NCBI GenBank assembly: GCA_041395625.1
Contig: JAWLAE010000002.1
Location: 496,001-560,000 of the forward strand
Direction: 5' to 3'
Length of the DNA: 64,000 nt
Source: CADEED01 sp041395625
GTDB taxonomy: Bacteria; Pseudomonadota; Gammaproteobacteria; Steroidobacterales; Steroidobacteraceae
Below the pieces are notes generated by a model, which worked only from the letters and a program-made list of their open reading frames with translations, had not been told where the DNA came from and did not search any database. Position 1 is the first letter of the stretch. Each line of letters starts with the position of its first letter. Made by a program: the position numbers and the translations under genes. Of the stretch, positions 15,939 to 23,877 are shown one piece after another.

Positions 15939-16894
15939 GGATCCCTCTCGAAGTCCTGCAATAGTTTCTGCAACGCCAGCAGAAACCGTTCACGTCTTTG
16001 GTCGCTGACCGTGCGCATGCTCGCCGGCCAAGCCGTGCGCCCGAAGCGGGCGAGCTCGTCGATCAGTCTCGCGTCCAGTGGCAACTGACTCGCGCCGCGG
16101 GACGTGGCGATCCGCTCGATCGCCGGACCAAAGCGGGTCAGATAGTCGCCGACACCCCCTGGCGCATTGAGATCGCCGACTTCGAGCGGCCCCATCAACG
16201 CCCAACGTCTGCCGAGACCATCGCGGATCGCCCGGTCGATGTCCTCCGGAGTCGCGACGCCGTCGGCGATCAGCCGCACAGCCTCCGCTAACAAGGTCCA
16301 TTGCAGCCGGTTGAGCACGAAGCCATCTATCTCCTGACGAACCCGCATCGGCGACTGTCCGACCAAGCGCATGACCTGCATCGTGCGCTCGATCGTCGCA
16401 GCCGAGGTGAACGGCGCGCCGCAGACTTCAACGAACGGAATCAGGTGCGGCGGATTTACCGGATGAGCGACGACACAGCGACCTCTACCCGGCAGTTCGG
16501 CGGCGAACTCGCTGACCGGAAACGTCGATGTAGAGCTCGCCAGAATCGCACCAGCGGGTGCCACGCGATCGAGCATCGAGAAGACCTCGCGTTTGAGAAC
16601 CAACTGCTCGCCCACCGACTCCTGCACGTAGTCGGCATCCGTCAGCGCGTCTTCCGCACTATCCTGCCAAATAATGTTGTGCAGCGCAGCCTCGCGCGGC
16701 ATGGCCAGTAGGCCGTCTGCGTCGAGTGCACTCAACCCCTTGTCGACGAACGCCGCTGCGGCAGCCGTGTTCGCCGCATTCGCGTCGTAGGCCGCAACGC
16801 GCAATCCCGCGCGTGCAAACACGATGGCCCAGCTCGCTCCAACCAGGCCGGTACCAATCAGAGCGATGTGTTTCACGTTAGCGGGCTCTGGCAT
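15935..16894 (-). CDS. 3-hydroxyacyl-CoA dehydrogenase family protein (lambda-crystallin/carnitine-dehydrogenase-like)
   Basis: 319 residues with an N-terminal Rossmann domain (IALIGTGLVGASWAIVFARAG, residues 10-30), the catalytic-region motif VVAHPVNPPHLIPFVEVCG and a C-terminal helical domain with DGFVLNRLQWTLLAEAVRLIADG. The compact single-domain form resembles L-gulonate 3-dehydrogenase or L-carnitine dehydrogenase more than multifunctional FadB. It lies 12 bases after the nitroreductase stop and overlaps the aldehyde dehydrogenase start by four bases. Confidence 0.85.
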   Translation of the reverse strand: MPEPANVKHIALIGTGLVGASWAIVFARAGLRVAAYDANAANTAAAAAFVDKGLSALDADGLLAMPREAALHNIIWQDSAEDALTDADYVQESVGEQLVLKREVFSMLDRVAPAGAILASSTSTFPVSEFAAELPGRGRCVVAHPVNPPHLIPFVEVCGAPFTSAATIERTMQVMRLVGQSPMRVRQEIDGFVLNRLQWTLLAEAVRLIADGVATPEDIDRAIRDGLGRRWALMGPLEVGDLNAPGGVGDYLTRFGPAIERIATSRGASQLPLDARLIDELARFGRTAWPASMRTVSDQRRERFLLALQKLLQDFERDP

Positions 16895-16906
16895 GCGGCG
16901 TGTGGA

Positions 16907-17530
16907 CTAAACGAACTGCGCGATCGATTCGAATGGCAGTCGCTCGATCGCCGGGACTTGGCAATCAACTGCTGGATAGCCAACAACTAACAACAGAAAT
17001 GGTCGCTCGCGATCCTTCGGCCGACCGAGAATCTCGTTGAGGAATTTCATCGGGCTGGGCGTGTGAGTGAGGGTTGCCAGACCCGCGTGATGCAAGGCTG
17101 CGATCAGCATACCGGTTGCAATGCCGACCGATTCGTCTGGGTAGTAGCGCTTCTGTTTCTCGCCCTGCTCGTCGACGCCGTGGCGCTCCACGAAGATCGC
17201 AATCAACCATGGCGCCTTCTCGAGGAAAGGCTTCTGCTCGTCGGTACCCATCGGCGCGATGGCCTCGAGCCATTCTTCCGGCGCCCGGTGGCTGTAGAAC
17301 TCGTGCTCCTCCATCTCGGCCGCCTCACGGATGCGCCGCTTGACGGCCGGGTCGGACACCGCGACGAACCGCCAAGGCTGCTGATTCGCGCCCGATGGCG
17401 CCGAGGCCGCTGCCCGCAGACAGGCCGCAATGATCTCGCGATCCACCGGCCGAGCATCGAAATCGCGCACGCTGCGACGCCGCTGCAGTTCGGCAGCAAA
17501 TTGCTGCGCACGCCGATGCATGTTCGTCAT
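16907..17530 (-). CDS. Iodotyrosine-deiodinase-like nitroreductase family flavoprotein
   Basis: 207 residues from the ATG at 17530, which has GAGGAG six bases upstream; an in-frame ATG at 17578 is possible. FMN-binding features include RRRSVRDF and SAPSGANQQPWRFVAVSD near the N-terminus. The lid segment EHEFY ... QKPFLEKAP keeps the Glu, Tyr and Lys spaced as in iodotyrosine deiodinases that bind the halotyrosine zwitterion, followed by ALHHAGLATLTHTPSPMKFL. A reductive dehalogenase or general nitroreductase role is inferred. It is first of a likely three-gene operon. Confidence 0.8.
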   Translation of the reverse strand: MTNMHRRAQQFAAELQRRRSVRDFDARPVDREIIAACLRAAASAPSGANQQPWRFVAVSDPAVKRRIREAAEMEEHEFYSHRAPEEWLEAIAPMGTDEQKPFLEKAPWLIAIFVERHGVDEQGEKQKRYYPDESVGIATGMLIAALHHAGLATLTHTPSPMKFLNEILGRPKDRERPFLLLVVGYPAVDCQVPAIERLPFESIAQFV

Positions 17531-17648
17531 CGGCCGCTCCTCGAATCTCAATGGCACAGTCGCATGGATTTTGGCCATCGCTGCAAGTCCCCGCCTTCAA
17601 TCGTATGCGCTGCGACTAGAATAGCGTGATCCTGACCGAGGGGAGACC

Positions 17649-19193
17649 ATGCAAACAGACACCGATTCGACGGATGTCTCCAAGCGACACTTTCTGCAGG
17701 CCGCGGGTGCGGCTGCGGCGATCGGCTTGGCTACCCGCGTACGCGCCGCGGCGAGTAGCGATGCATGGGACGTCATCGTCGTTGGCGGCGGCAATGCGGG
17801 ACTGCCAACTGCAATATTCGCAGCCCAGCGCGGTGCGCGTGTACTCATCATCGAAGCCGCCGGCCAGATCGGCGGCACCTTGTTCCTGTCGACTGGTCAG
17901 ATGAGCGCGGCCGGCACCAAGCTGCAGCGCGCACGCGGGATAACAGACACGCCCCAATCGCATTACGACGACATCATGCGGATCAGCGACAACTCCGCCG
18001 ACCCCGAACTCGTCAGACTGGCGGTAGACCATGCTGCACCCGTGTTCGACTGGCTGACCGACCACGGATTTGCAGTACTGCCTGGACACCCGGTAACAGG
18101 CACGACGCACGATCCCTACTCGCACGCCCGCTATGCCTGGGGCCCCGAGGGTGGGCGCTCGATACTGAACGTGCTCAGCGCCCAGCTCGCACCGCTGCTG
18201 GCAAATGGTCGCGTCAAGATACTGACGCAGACCAAAGTCACTGAACTGCTGCAACAAGGCGACGGTACCGTGACCGGTGTCGTCGCGGCGAGCGCGAGCG
18301 GCGATCGGCAACGGTATCTCGCGCACCAGACCGTGCTTACCTGCGGTGGCTATACTAACAATCCTGGCATGTACGAGCGTCTTGAAGGCGCCAAGACATA
18401 CTCGCGTGCCACCTACCCACACAGTCTGGGCGCGGGCATCGAACTCGGGCTCGCCGCAGGTGGTTATGTGCGCGGCGGTGACAAACACACGCCCTTGTTC
18501 GGCGCCGTCGCTGCCGATTCGGACTACCCGGCACCCATGCGCGCGCTCGTCCGGCACTTCCCGCCCGATCGGCCGCCGTTCGAAATCTACGTCAATGCCG
18601 CCGGCAAGCGCTTCGTGCGCGAGGACATACCGAGTCACACAGCGTACGAGCGCGGCCTCGGTGCGCAGACCGAGGAACGCTGTTGGGTGGTCTTCGATGA
18701 CGCGATCTTACGTGCCGCGCCGCCGTTGGCCACCAGCGGCATCAATGCGTTCTGGCCGCCGGAGAACACTGCTGCTGCGTTCGAGAATGGCACGCCGATG
18801 TTTTTCAGGGCCGAGTCGGTGGCCGCACTGGCGGCTGCGGCAGGAATCGATGCCGCGGGCCTGGCAAGCACGGTAACGGACTTCAACCGAGGCCAGGCGA
18901 GTGGCCAGGACTCGCTGGGGCGCAAGCACCTGCCGATGCCGATCGACAAGCCGCCCTACTATGCGATTCAGCTGCAGAGCTGGAACCTGACGGCCTATGC
19001 CGGTATTGCCGTCAACAATCGACTGCAAGTCATACGCGGCAATGGCACGGTCATTCGCAACCTGTATGCCGCAGGCGAGTTATTAGGAATGGGGCAACTG
19101 ATGGGCCGCTCGATCTGCGGCGGCATGGCGGTCACGCCGGCGCTGGCCTTTGGCCGTTTGCTTGGGCGCGAAATCCTGTCATTCCCTACTTAG
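17649..19193 (+). CDS. FAD-binding fumarate-reductase/3-ketosteroid-dehydrogenase-like flavoprotein
   Basis: 514 residues. A Tat-like leader with Lys-Arg instead of Arg-Arg (SKRHFLQAAGAAAAIGLA) precedes the FAD motif WDVIVVGGGNAGLPTAIFAAQRGA (about 40-63). The C-terminal FAD-binding end is GNGTVIRNLYAAGELLGMGQL...GGMAVTPALAFGRLLG. This is the FAD_binding_2 architecture shared by fumarate reductase flavoproteins and 3-ketosteroid dehydrogenases; the substrate is not decided. It diverges from the nitroreductase and overlaps the beta-propeller gene tail to tail by eight bases. Confidence 0.8.
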   Translation: MQTDTDSTDVSKRHFLQAAGAAAAIGLATRVRAAASSDAWDVIVVGGGNAGLPTAIFAAQRGARVLIIEAAGQIGGTLFLSTGQMSAAGTKLQRARGITDTPQSHYDDIMRISDNSADPELVRLAVDHAAPVFDWLTDHGFAVLPGHPVTGTTHDPYSHARYAWGPEGGRSILNVLSAQLAPLLANGRVKILTQTKVTELLQQGDGTVTGVVAASASGDRQRYLAHQTVLTCGGYTNNPGMYERLEGAKTYSRATYPHSLGAGIELGLAAGGYVRGGDKHTPLFGAVAADSDYPAPMRALVRHFPPDRPPFEIYVNAAGKRFVREDIPSHTAYERGLGAQTEERCWVVFDDAILRAAPPLATSGINAFWPPENTAAAFENGTPMFFRAESVAALAAAAGIDAAGLASTVTDFNRGQASGQDSLGRKHLPMPIDKPPYYAIQLQSWNLTAYAGIAVNNRLQVIRGNGTVIRNLYAAGELLGMGQLMGRSICGGMAVTPALAFGRLLGREILSFPT

Positions 19194-20145
19194 CACGTCG
19201 ATCCGGCGCCCGGAACTCGGCCACGCCTGCCAGACTGCGTTGCGGTTTCGTCAAGCCAGTATCGATCTGTCCAACGATCGCGCCGGACTCCAGATCCACC
19301 TTCGACATCACACCTGTGAAGATATTGGCACAGCATGCGTGACGCTCATCCGTCGAGGCGGTAATCATCGCGTAGCCGTAAGCGTCGAGAGGCAGCGTGC
19401 GCAACGAGTTGCCGTTGCCATCCAGCAGATCGATGAAGCTGCCGCGCAGCAACAACAACGTACCATCCTTGCGATACGCCACGCCGGTCGTCCACTTGCG
19501 CACGTAGTCCTCACCACCCGGATAGGCGACGAGGTCGGGCAACTGCCGGTCCCGGTTCACGTCGTAGCGCATGACACGCATGCCGAGATCCGTGAGATAG
19601 GTGATAACGCCGTTCGTGGGATGCATCACGGAGTGCGTGACGCCGTGAAAACCAGTCACAGATTCGGCCGTTTCGTTCGCGAACTCACGCACGGGCCGGT
19701 AACGCGCGTCGAACTGTGCGATCCGACCATAGCCCACGACATCAGTGCCCGGCAGCGTACGCATCGCCCCACCCTGATAGGGCTTGTTGCCCTTCAGGTA
19801 CTCGCACAGGAAGACGCTGCCGTCGTGGCCGAAACAGACGCTGCCCCAGGCGCGCTCGCCGAAGTCGATAGCTGGCAATTGCTCACCCGACGGACTGACC
19901 CTGACGACTGCGCGAGCGAAGGGATCGAATGCCCACAACACACCGTCTGGTGCGAATCGAAGGTTAACGACGAGATGAGTCGTGCCTTCGGTATAGAGCG
20001 TGCCCTTGGGCACCATGTGTCGATCGAACTGCAGAATGCGCCCCTCGCCCGCGTGATCATCGTTTGCCACGTTCATCAAGTACGTGCAGCCGAGGAAGAG
20101 GTCGCCGTCCGCGAACGGCTTGAGCGTGGATTGCTTGATTGTCAT
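19186..20145 (-). CDS. NHL/SMP-30-like beta-propeller protein
   Basis: 319 residues from the ATG at 20145; the frame could start at a GTG (20166). It has repeated blade-like stretches such as GRILQFDRHMVPKGTLY, NLRFAPDGVLWAFDP, GSVCFGHDGSVFLCEY, GRIAQFDARYRPV and GVAYRKDGTLLLLRG, typical of NHL/gluconolactonase-type propellers. No signal peptide is seen. Function unknown. It lies about 24 bases downstream of the SUMF1-fold gene on the same strand, so the two are probably cotranscribed. Confidence 0.65.
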   Translation of the reverse strand: MTIKQSTLKPFADGDLFLGCTYLMNVANDDHAGEGRILQFDRHMVPKGTLYTEGTTHLVVNLRFAPDGVLWAFDPFARAVVRVSPSGEQLPAIDFGERAWGSVCFGHDGSVFLCEYLKGNKPYQGGAMRTLPGTDVVGYGRIAQFDARYRPVREFANETAESVTGFHGVTHSVMHPTNGVITYLTDLGMRVMRYDVNRDRQLPDLVAYPGGEDYVRKWTTGVAYRKDGTLLLLRGSFIDLLDGNGNSLRTLPLDAYGYAMITASTDERHACCANIFTGVMSKVDLESGAIVGQIDTGLTKPQRSLAGVAEFRAPDRRAK

Positions 20146-20169
20146 GCCGGTAGACCTGACGGCCACTCC

Positions 20170-21105
20170 TTAGAGATCGCGCGCCACGCGCGTGCCGAAA
20201 ATCTGACTGGTCAGGGCCTCCGGGTCACGACCGCGGAACGCCGGCCGTTGACGTTTGAGATCGGTGCGCCACGAGCCGCCGCGCGAGCCGCGGCGATCGC
20301 AACCCACCGCGAGCTGCGCAGACCCATCGACCGGGGTCGCGCCGTAGGGCATTTCATAGCAATCCTCGATCCACTCCCATACGTTGCCGATCATGTCGTA
20401 TAGGCCAAACGCATTCGGCGCAAACTGCCCCACTGGCGCGACACCCGCGTAGCCGTCATCGCAATCCGCTGCGAGCGACGGCAACGTCGGCGCGGCCTTG
20501 GCGCCCGACTTGTCATGCGTGTTGGCAACACGGCACGGCGCGCCAGTTTGGGCCGTATCCCAGACATAACGGCCCTGGGTACCCGCGCGCGCCGCATACT
20601 CCCATTCTGCTTCAGTCAGCAAACGGTACTTCTTGCCCGTATGTCCCGCCAACCACGAGACGTACGATTTCGCATCGCTCCAGCGAATACAGGCCACGGG
20701 TTCGTCGTCGCGTATTGGCCGACCGTAGTCGGGATCTGCCCAACTGGTACCAGGCGTCGCGATGACCTTGTCGACCAGGAACACGTTGCAACCTGTGCCA
20801 GCCGTCTTGTGCCCAGTCGCCTCGACGAAACGACGATACTCGCCGTTGGTTAGCTCGAACTTCCCGACCGCGAACGAGTAGTCAATCCGCACCGCACGTT
20901 TGGGCCCTTCCAGTCTCTCGGGTTCCGGATCTTCGGTCTCGCCCATGATGAACTCACCCGGGGGCACGACCACCATCTGCGGGCACTCCGCGCAATCACG
21001 GAACACCTCGCCTGCTTTGGGTGCAATCTGCGCGACTGCCAGCGAGGTAGCGGCCACACCAAGCAAAGCCAGCCAGGCGACGTGGATCGAAGGTGATCGC
21101 GTCAT
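20170..21105 (-). CDS. Exported SUMF1/EgtB-fold protein (formylglycine-generating-enzyme family)
   Basis: 311 residues with a signal peptide ending near AVAQ. Family motifs: RDCAECPQMVVVPPGEFIMG, VGKFELTNGEYRRFV, LLTEAEWEYAARAG, YDMIGNVWEWIEDC and SRGGSWRTD. The paired catalytic cysteines expected in true formylglycine-generating enzymes near the RGGS segment are absent, so it is more likely a structural or regulatory relative than a sulfatase activator. A related, interrupted gene lies at 29143-29928. Confidence 0.85.
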   Translation of the reverse strand: MTRSPSIHVAWLALLGVAATSLAVAQIAPKAGEVFRDCAECPQMVVVPPGEFIMGETEDPEPERLEGPKRAVRIDYSFAVGKFELTNGEYRRFVEATGHKTAGTGCNVFLVDKVIATPGTSWADPDYGRPIRDDEPVACIRWSDAKSYVSWLAGHTGKKYRLLTEAEWEYAARAGTQGRYVWDTAQTGAPCRVANTHDKSGAKAAPTLPSLAADCDDGYAGVAPVGQFAPNAFGLYDMIGNVWEWIEDCYEMPYGATPVDGSAQLAVGCDRRGSRGGSWRTDLKRQRPAFRGRDPEALTSQIFGTRVARDL

Positions 21106-21205
21106 CGATTGACCCCTTTGAGCTCATTGCACAGATTTCAGCACGTAGTGCGCCCTAGCTTACGGCTACCCGCAAGCGTTGGCCACTGGTTGGCCGCTCC
21201 AGTCG

Positions 21206-22204
21206 TTAGCTTTCTGGCAGACCGTTCGCGCGCAGCTGCTCCGACGCCTCGCTGCTCCAGCCCGCGGGTGGTTCGGGGTTTTCGCCTGCGTCGATCATTC
21301 GTGCGCGCAGCGCATCCTGCTCGCGCCTATGTAGAGTGGCGCGACGCATGTCTGCCCGAACTGCATCACTGGACAGGGAGTTTGCCAAAGCCGCACCGCT
21401 TGCATTCACCTCACGGCGCAGGTACGCCAGCCGGTAGTCCGCCGCGCGACGAGCTTCGATGGCCGCCAGCCACTCAGAAGAATCCTTGGGCCAGACTCTG
21501 ACGGCGATAGCTGCGCCGATCATTTCCACCACCGTGCCATCGCCTCGCATCATCGCTCGCGCCACACCGCGACAGGCAGCAAGCCGGCGCGCACTCACGA
21601 GCGAATTGCCCTCACAAGCAGCAACCGTCGGTGCGAGCGCTGGGGTCGCAGTCGCTGCCAGCCAGCCGTTCACATTGACGTATGCCTCGCTTAGCTCCGC
21701 CCGTCCACTGCGAACCAGCGCCCCCGTCAGTGCAACGAGCAGTCGATTCCAGTACACGTCGAATTGCTCCGCCGCTGCCATACCTACCAGCCCCGCCTCC
21801 ACCGCAGTCCTGTCATTGCGCCCTGTTGCACGCACCAGCTCGCCGTACCAGCCCGCCGCATTGTCGGGATCGATCTCGCGCAGCACTGCCTCGAGCGGCG
21901 CAGGATCACAGTCCCGCACGCGTGCACACAGCTCGATGTGCAGCCAAGTGAGATCCGCTCGCTCCGGCTCGATCGAGCGTGCTCTTGCGATCCATTGCAG
22001 GCGCTCACTACTCGTTGCCGTTTCCGCCACGTCCGGCAATAGCGCGGCTGCCGCCAGGGAGTCCGCATCGGCCTTCGCGAGCAACGCCGACCGCAACTGA
22101 TCAGCCTGACCTTGCCCAGATGGCCGGCGCTCGCAACCCGTCACGATCGCGCATAAGCAACACACTATAGTGACCGACGAGTTCCATCGGCCGGTGATCT
22201 GCAT
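21206..22204 (-). CDS. Hypothetical lipoprotein with helical repeats
   Basis: 332 residues from the ATG at 22204, which has GGAG five bases upstream. The signal peptide ends in a lipobox (AIVTGC). The mature part is Ala/Arg-rich and predicted all-helical, with TPR/Sel1-like texture (ERLQWIARARSIEPERADLTWLHIELCARV and EIDPDNAAGWYGELVRATG). No family is recognised. It is upstream of the SUMF1-fold gene on the same strand, 100 bases away. Confidence 0.65.
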   Translation of the reverse strand: MQITGRWNSSVTIVCCLCAIVTGCERRPSGQGQADQLRSALLAKADADSLAAAALLPDVAETATSSERLQWIARARSIEPERADLTWLHIELCARVRDCDPAPLEAVLREIDPDNAAGWYGELVRATGRNDRTAVEAGLVGMAAAEQFDVYWNRLLVALTGALVRSGRAELSEAYVNVNGWLAATATPALAPTVAACEGNSLVSARRLAACRGVARAMMRGDGTVVEMIGAAIAVRVWPKDSSEWLAAIEARRAADYRLAYLRREVNASGAALANSLSSDAVRADMRRATLHRREQDALRARMIDAGENPEPPAGWSSEASEQLRANGLPES

Positions 22205-22306
22205 AACGACTCCGCCAAGGCCGCGGGTGATGCGCAATAGCGTAGCACCACACTTTGCCGGTTGGAAAACCACGGGATCCAGGAACGTCCGACACCAGCC
22301 TCGCTG

Positions 22307-22323
22307 CATTACTTAGGACTCCT
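22307..22323. promoter_or_regulatory. MarR-type operator, copy 1 (regulator promoter)
   Basis: CATTACTTAGGACTCCT, 35 bases before the MarR start codon. It differs from the copy at 23036-23052 at only two of 17 positions (both C/T). The core TAGGA-N-TCCT is a near-palindrome. Confidence 0.6.
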
Positions 22324-22357
22324 TGTGTTTTACGCATGCCTGTGGCAACCTGCTCGT

Positions 22358-23017
22358 ATGGCAGACAGAATCCCTACGGCCTGGCGCCAAACTCCAGCTA
22401 CGAGCGAGCGCATCGTGAGTGCGATAAGTCGCATCGGCACTGCGCTGCGCGCTGGCGCCTGGGAATTCGCCACCGCGAAGGGCCTCAATCGTACGCAGGT
22501 CGAAATTCTGGAAATACTGCACTCACGCAAGGCAGGCGTTCGTCTGGCCTGGCTCGCACAGCAGCTCCAGATCAGTGCGGCCACGGTCAGCGATTCCGTC
22601 ACCGCACTGGTCGGGAAGGGTCTGGTCCATAAGCGTCCGGCACTCGATGATCGCCGCGCGATCGCGCTGCAGTTGACGGCTGCCGGCCGCGCATTGGCCG
22701 ACAATATCGGTGCTGCCAGCGGTTTTGCCGTCGCCGCAATCGAGCAGCTGCCAGCCTCTACACAGCAGTGTTTGTTCACCGCCCTGTTAGCCGTCATCGG
22801 CGAATTGCAACGCAACGATCGCTTCGGTGAGCTGCGAGCCTGCGTCACCTGCGTGCACTTCGCCCCGAACGCTCATCGCAGGCCCCAGGCACCCCACCAT
22901 TGCCGTCTGGTCGACGCCCCGCTGTCACCGGCGCTCTTGCGCCTCGACTGCGCCGATCATCGTCCGGGCAGTCCGTCCGCGGTCCGTCAGAACTGGCAAG
23001 AACTCAAGTCCGCCTGA
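22358..23017 (+). CDS. MarR family regulator with C-terminal four-cysteine cluster
   Basis: 219 residues from the ATG at 22358. The winged helix (about 45-110) includes NRTQVEILEILHSRKAGVRLAWLAQQLQISAATVSDSVTALVGKGLVHKRPALDDRRAIALQLT. After the dimerisation helix comes a short extension with C-V-T-C-V-H-F, then PHHC and LRLDCADH: four cysteines and several histidines that could hold a metal or Fe-S cluster. Two nearly identical palindromic sites lie upstream of this gene and of the next, so autoregulation plus control of the periplasmic-protein gene is likely. Confidence 0.85.
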   Translation: MADRIPTAWRQTPATSERIVSAISRIGTALRAGAWEFATAKGLNRTQVEILEILHSRKAGVRLAWLAQQLQISAATVSDSVTALVGKGLVHKRPALDDRRAIALQLTAAGRALADNIGAASGFAVAAIEQLPASTQQCLFTALLAVIGELQRNDRFGELRACVTCVHFAPNAHRRPQAPHHCRLVDAPLSPALLRLDCADHRPGSPSAVRQNWQELKSA

Positions 23018-23035
23018 TCCGATTTTTTTCCAAGA

Positions 23036-23052
23036 CATTATTTAGGATTCCT
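23036..23052. promoter_or_regulatory. MarR-type operator, copy 2 (periplasmic protein promoter)
   Basis: CATTATTTAGGATTCCT, 25 bases before the start at 23078. It contains the perfect palindrome TAGGA-T-TCCTA (23043-23053) and matches the site at 22307-22323 in 15 of 17 positions. The CATTAT at its left edge could also serve as a -10 element, which would give repression by occlusion. Confidence 0.6.
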
Positions 23053-23077
23053 ATTTTTCATGCAACAGGAGATCACG

Positions 23078-23830
23078 ATGCTGCGCAAGACACCCTTCCT
23101 CACGACCGTGCTGGGGCTCGCACTGGCGACCAGCGCATTCGCGGATGCTAACCACTCACACCAGGGCGGCATCAAAACGGAGCCGGCCAAGGCCGTGCGC
23201 GCGCCCTTCGACATGGTGCACACCAAGATTACGACCGCGGGCAACACAGCCACTTTTCACGTGGCCGTTTCGGGCAAAGCCGGCGCCCTGAAGCCGAGCA
23301 AGACCGGCAAGCTCGCCGGCAGCTCAGTCTTCTCCTATGTCTGGCCCACGTCGCTCGACCCCAGCACCGTAGGATTCGAACCAAAGAGCGGCATCCTCGC
23401 ATTCGCCGTGACGGCGCATCCCGACTTCGACGATACGCCGCTGTTCGATGAGAACGGCGATGGCAACCTGGGCAACGACGGCAACGTCTGGCACTCGCAC
23501 TGGGTTGTACTGACGCCAGACGACGCCTGCGGCAAGGGCGCCTTGAAGGTGGTCGACATACCCGAGGGCACGAAACCACGCCTGCCCAAGACCTGGCCCG
23601 GCTTGCCGATATTGATCGACAGCCCCGGCTGGAGCCCCGTCTTCACTGGCGACACGCTGGAAGTGCGGGTGCCGTTCGATGACATTGCCGCGGTTGGCTC
23701 CGCGCAGTTCGATGGCGTGACAGCCGCGTTACGTGTCAACGAGAGCGTACACGCGCCGTTGTTGTGCGTCGTCGATGTATTCAAAGTCGCATCGGGAGAT
23801 CTATCACTGCCCGGCAAGGCCAACAACTAA
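23078..23830 (+). CDS. Periplasmic protein of unknown function
   Basis: 250 residues from the ATG at 23078, which has AGGAG seven bases upstream. A Sec signal peptide (MLRKTPFLTTVLGLALATSAFA) gives a mature protein beginning DANHSHQGG. The body is predicted beta-rich, with an acidic calcium-loop-like segment DENGDGNLGNDGNVWHSHW and two cysteines (DDACGK and LLCVVD). Not recognised. The shared operator suggests it is the main target of the neighbouring MarR regulator. Confidence 0.7.
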   Translation: MLRKTPFLTTVLGLALATSAFADANHSHQGGIKTEPAKAVRAPFDMVHTKITTAGNTATFHVAVSGKAGALKPSKTGKLAGSSVFSYVWPTSLDPSTVGFEPKSGILAFAVTAHPDFDDTPLFDENGDGNLGNDGNVWHSHWVVLTPDDACGKGALKVVDIPEGTKPRLPKTWPGLPILIDSPGWSPVFTGDTLEVRVPFDDIAAVGSAQFDGVTAALRVNESVHAPLLCVVDVFKVASGDLSLPGKANN

Positions 23831-23846
23831 CGACGTGAGCAAGTAG

Positions 23847-23877
23847 GTAGCGCGGGTCGAAGGATGACCCGCGCTAC
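23847..23877. terminator. Strong hairpin between convergent genes (REP-like or bidirectional terminator)
   Basis: GTAGCGCGGGTC, seven bases, then GACCCGCGCTAC: a perfect 12-bp stem with a 7-base loop. It lies across the stop of the minus-strand DnrO-like gene and just after the plus-strand periplasmic gene. There is no T tract, so it may also be a REP-type intergenic repeat. Confidence 0.65.
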
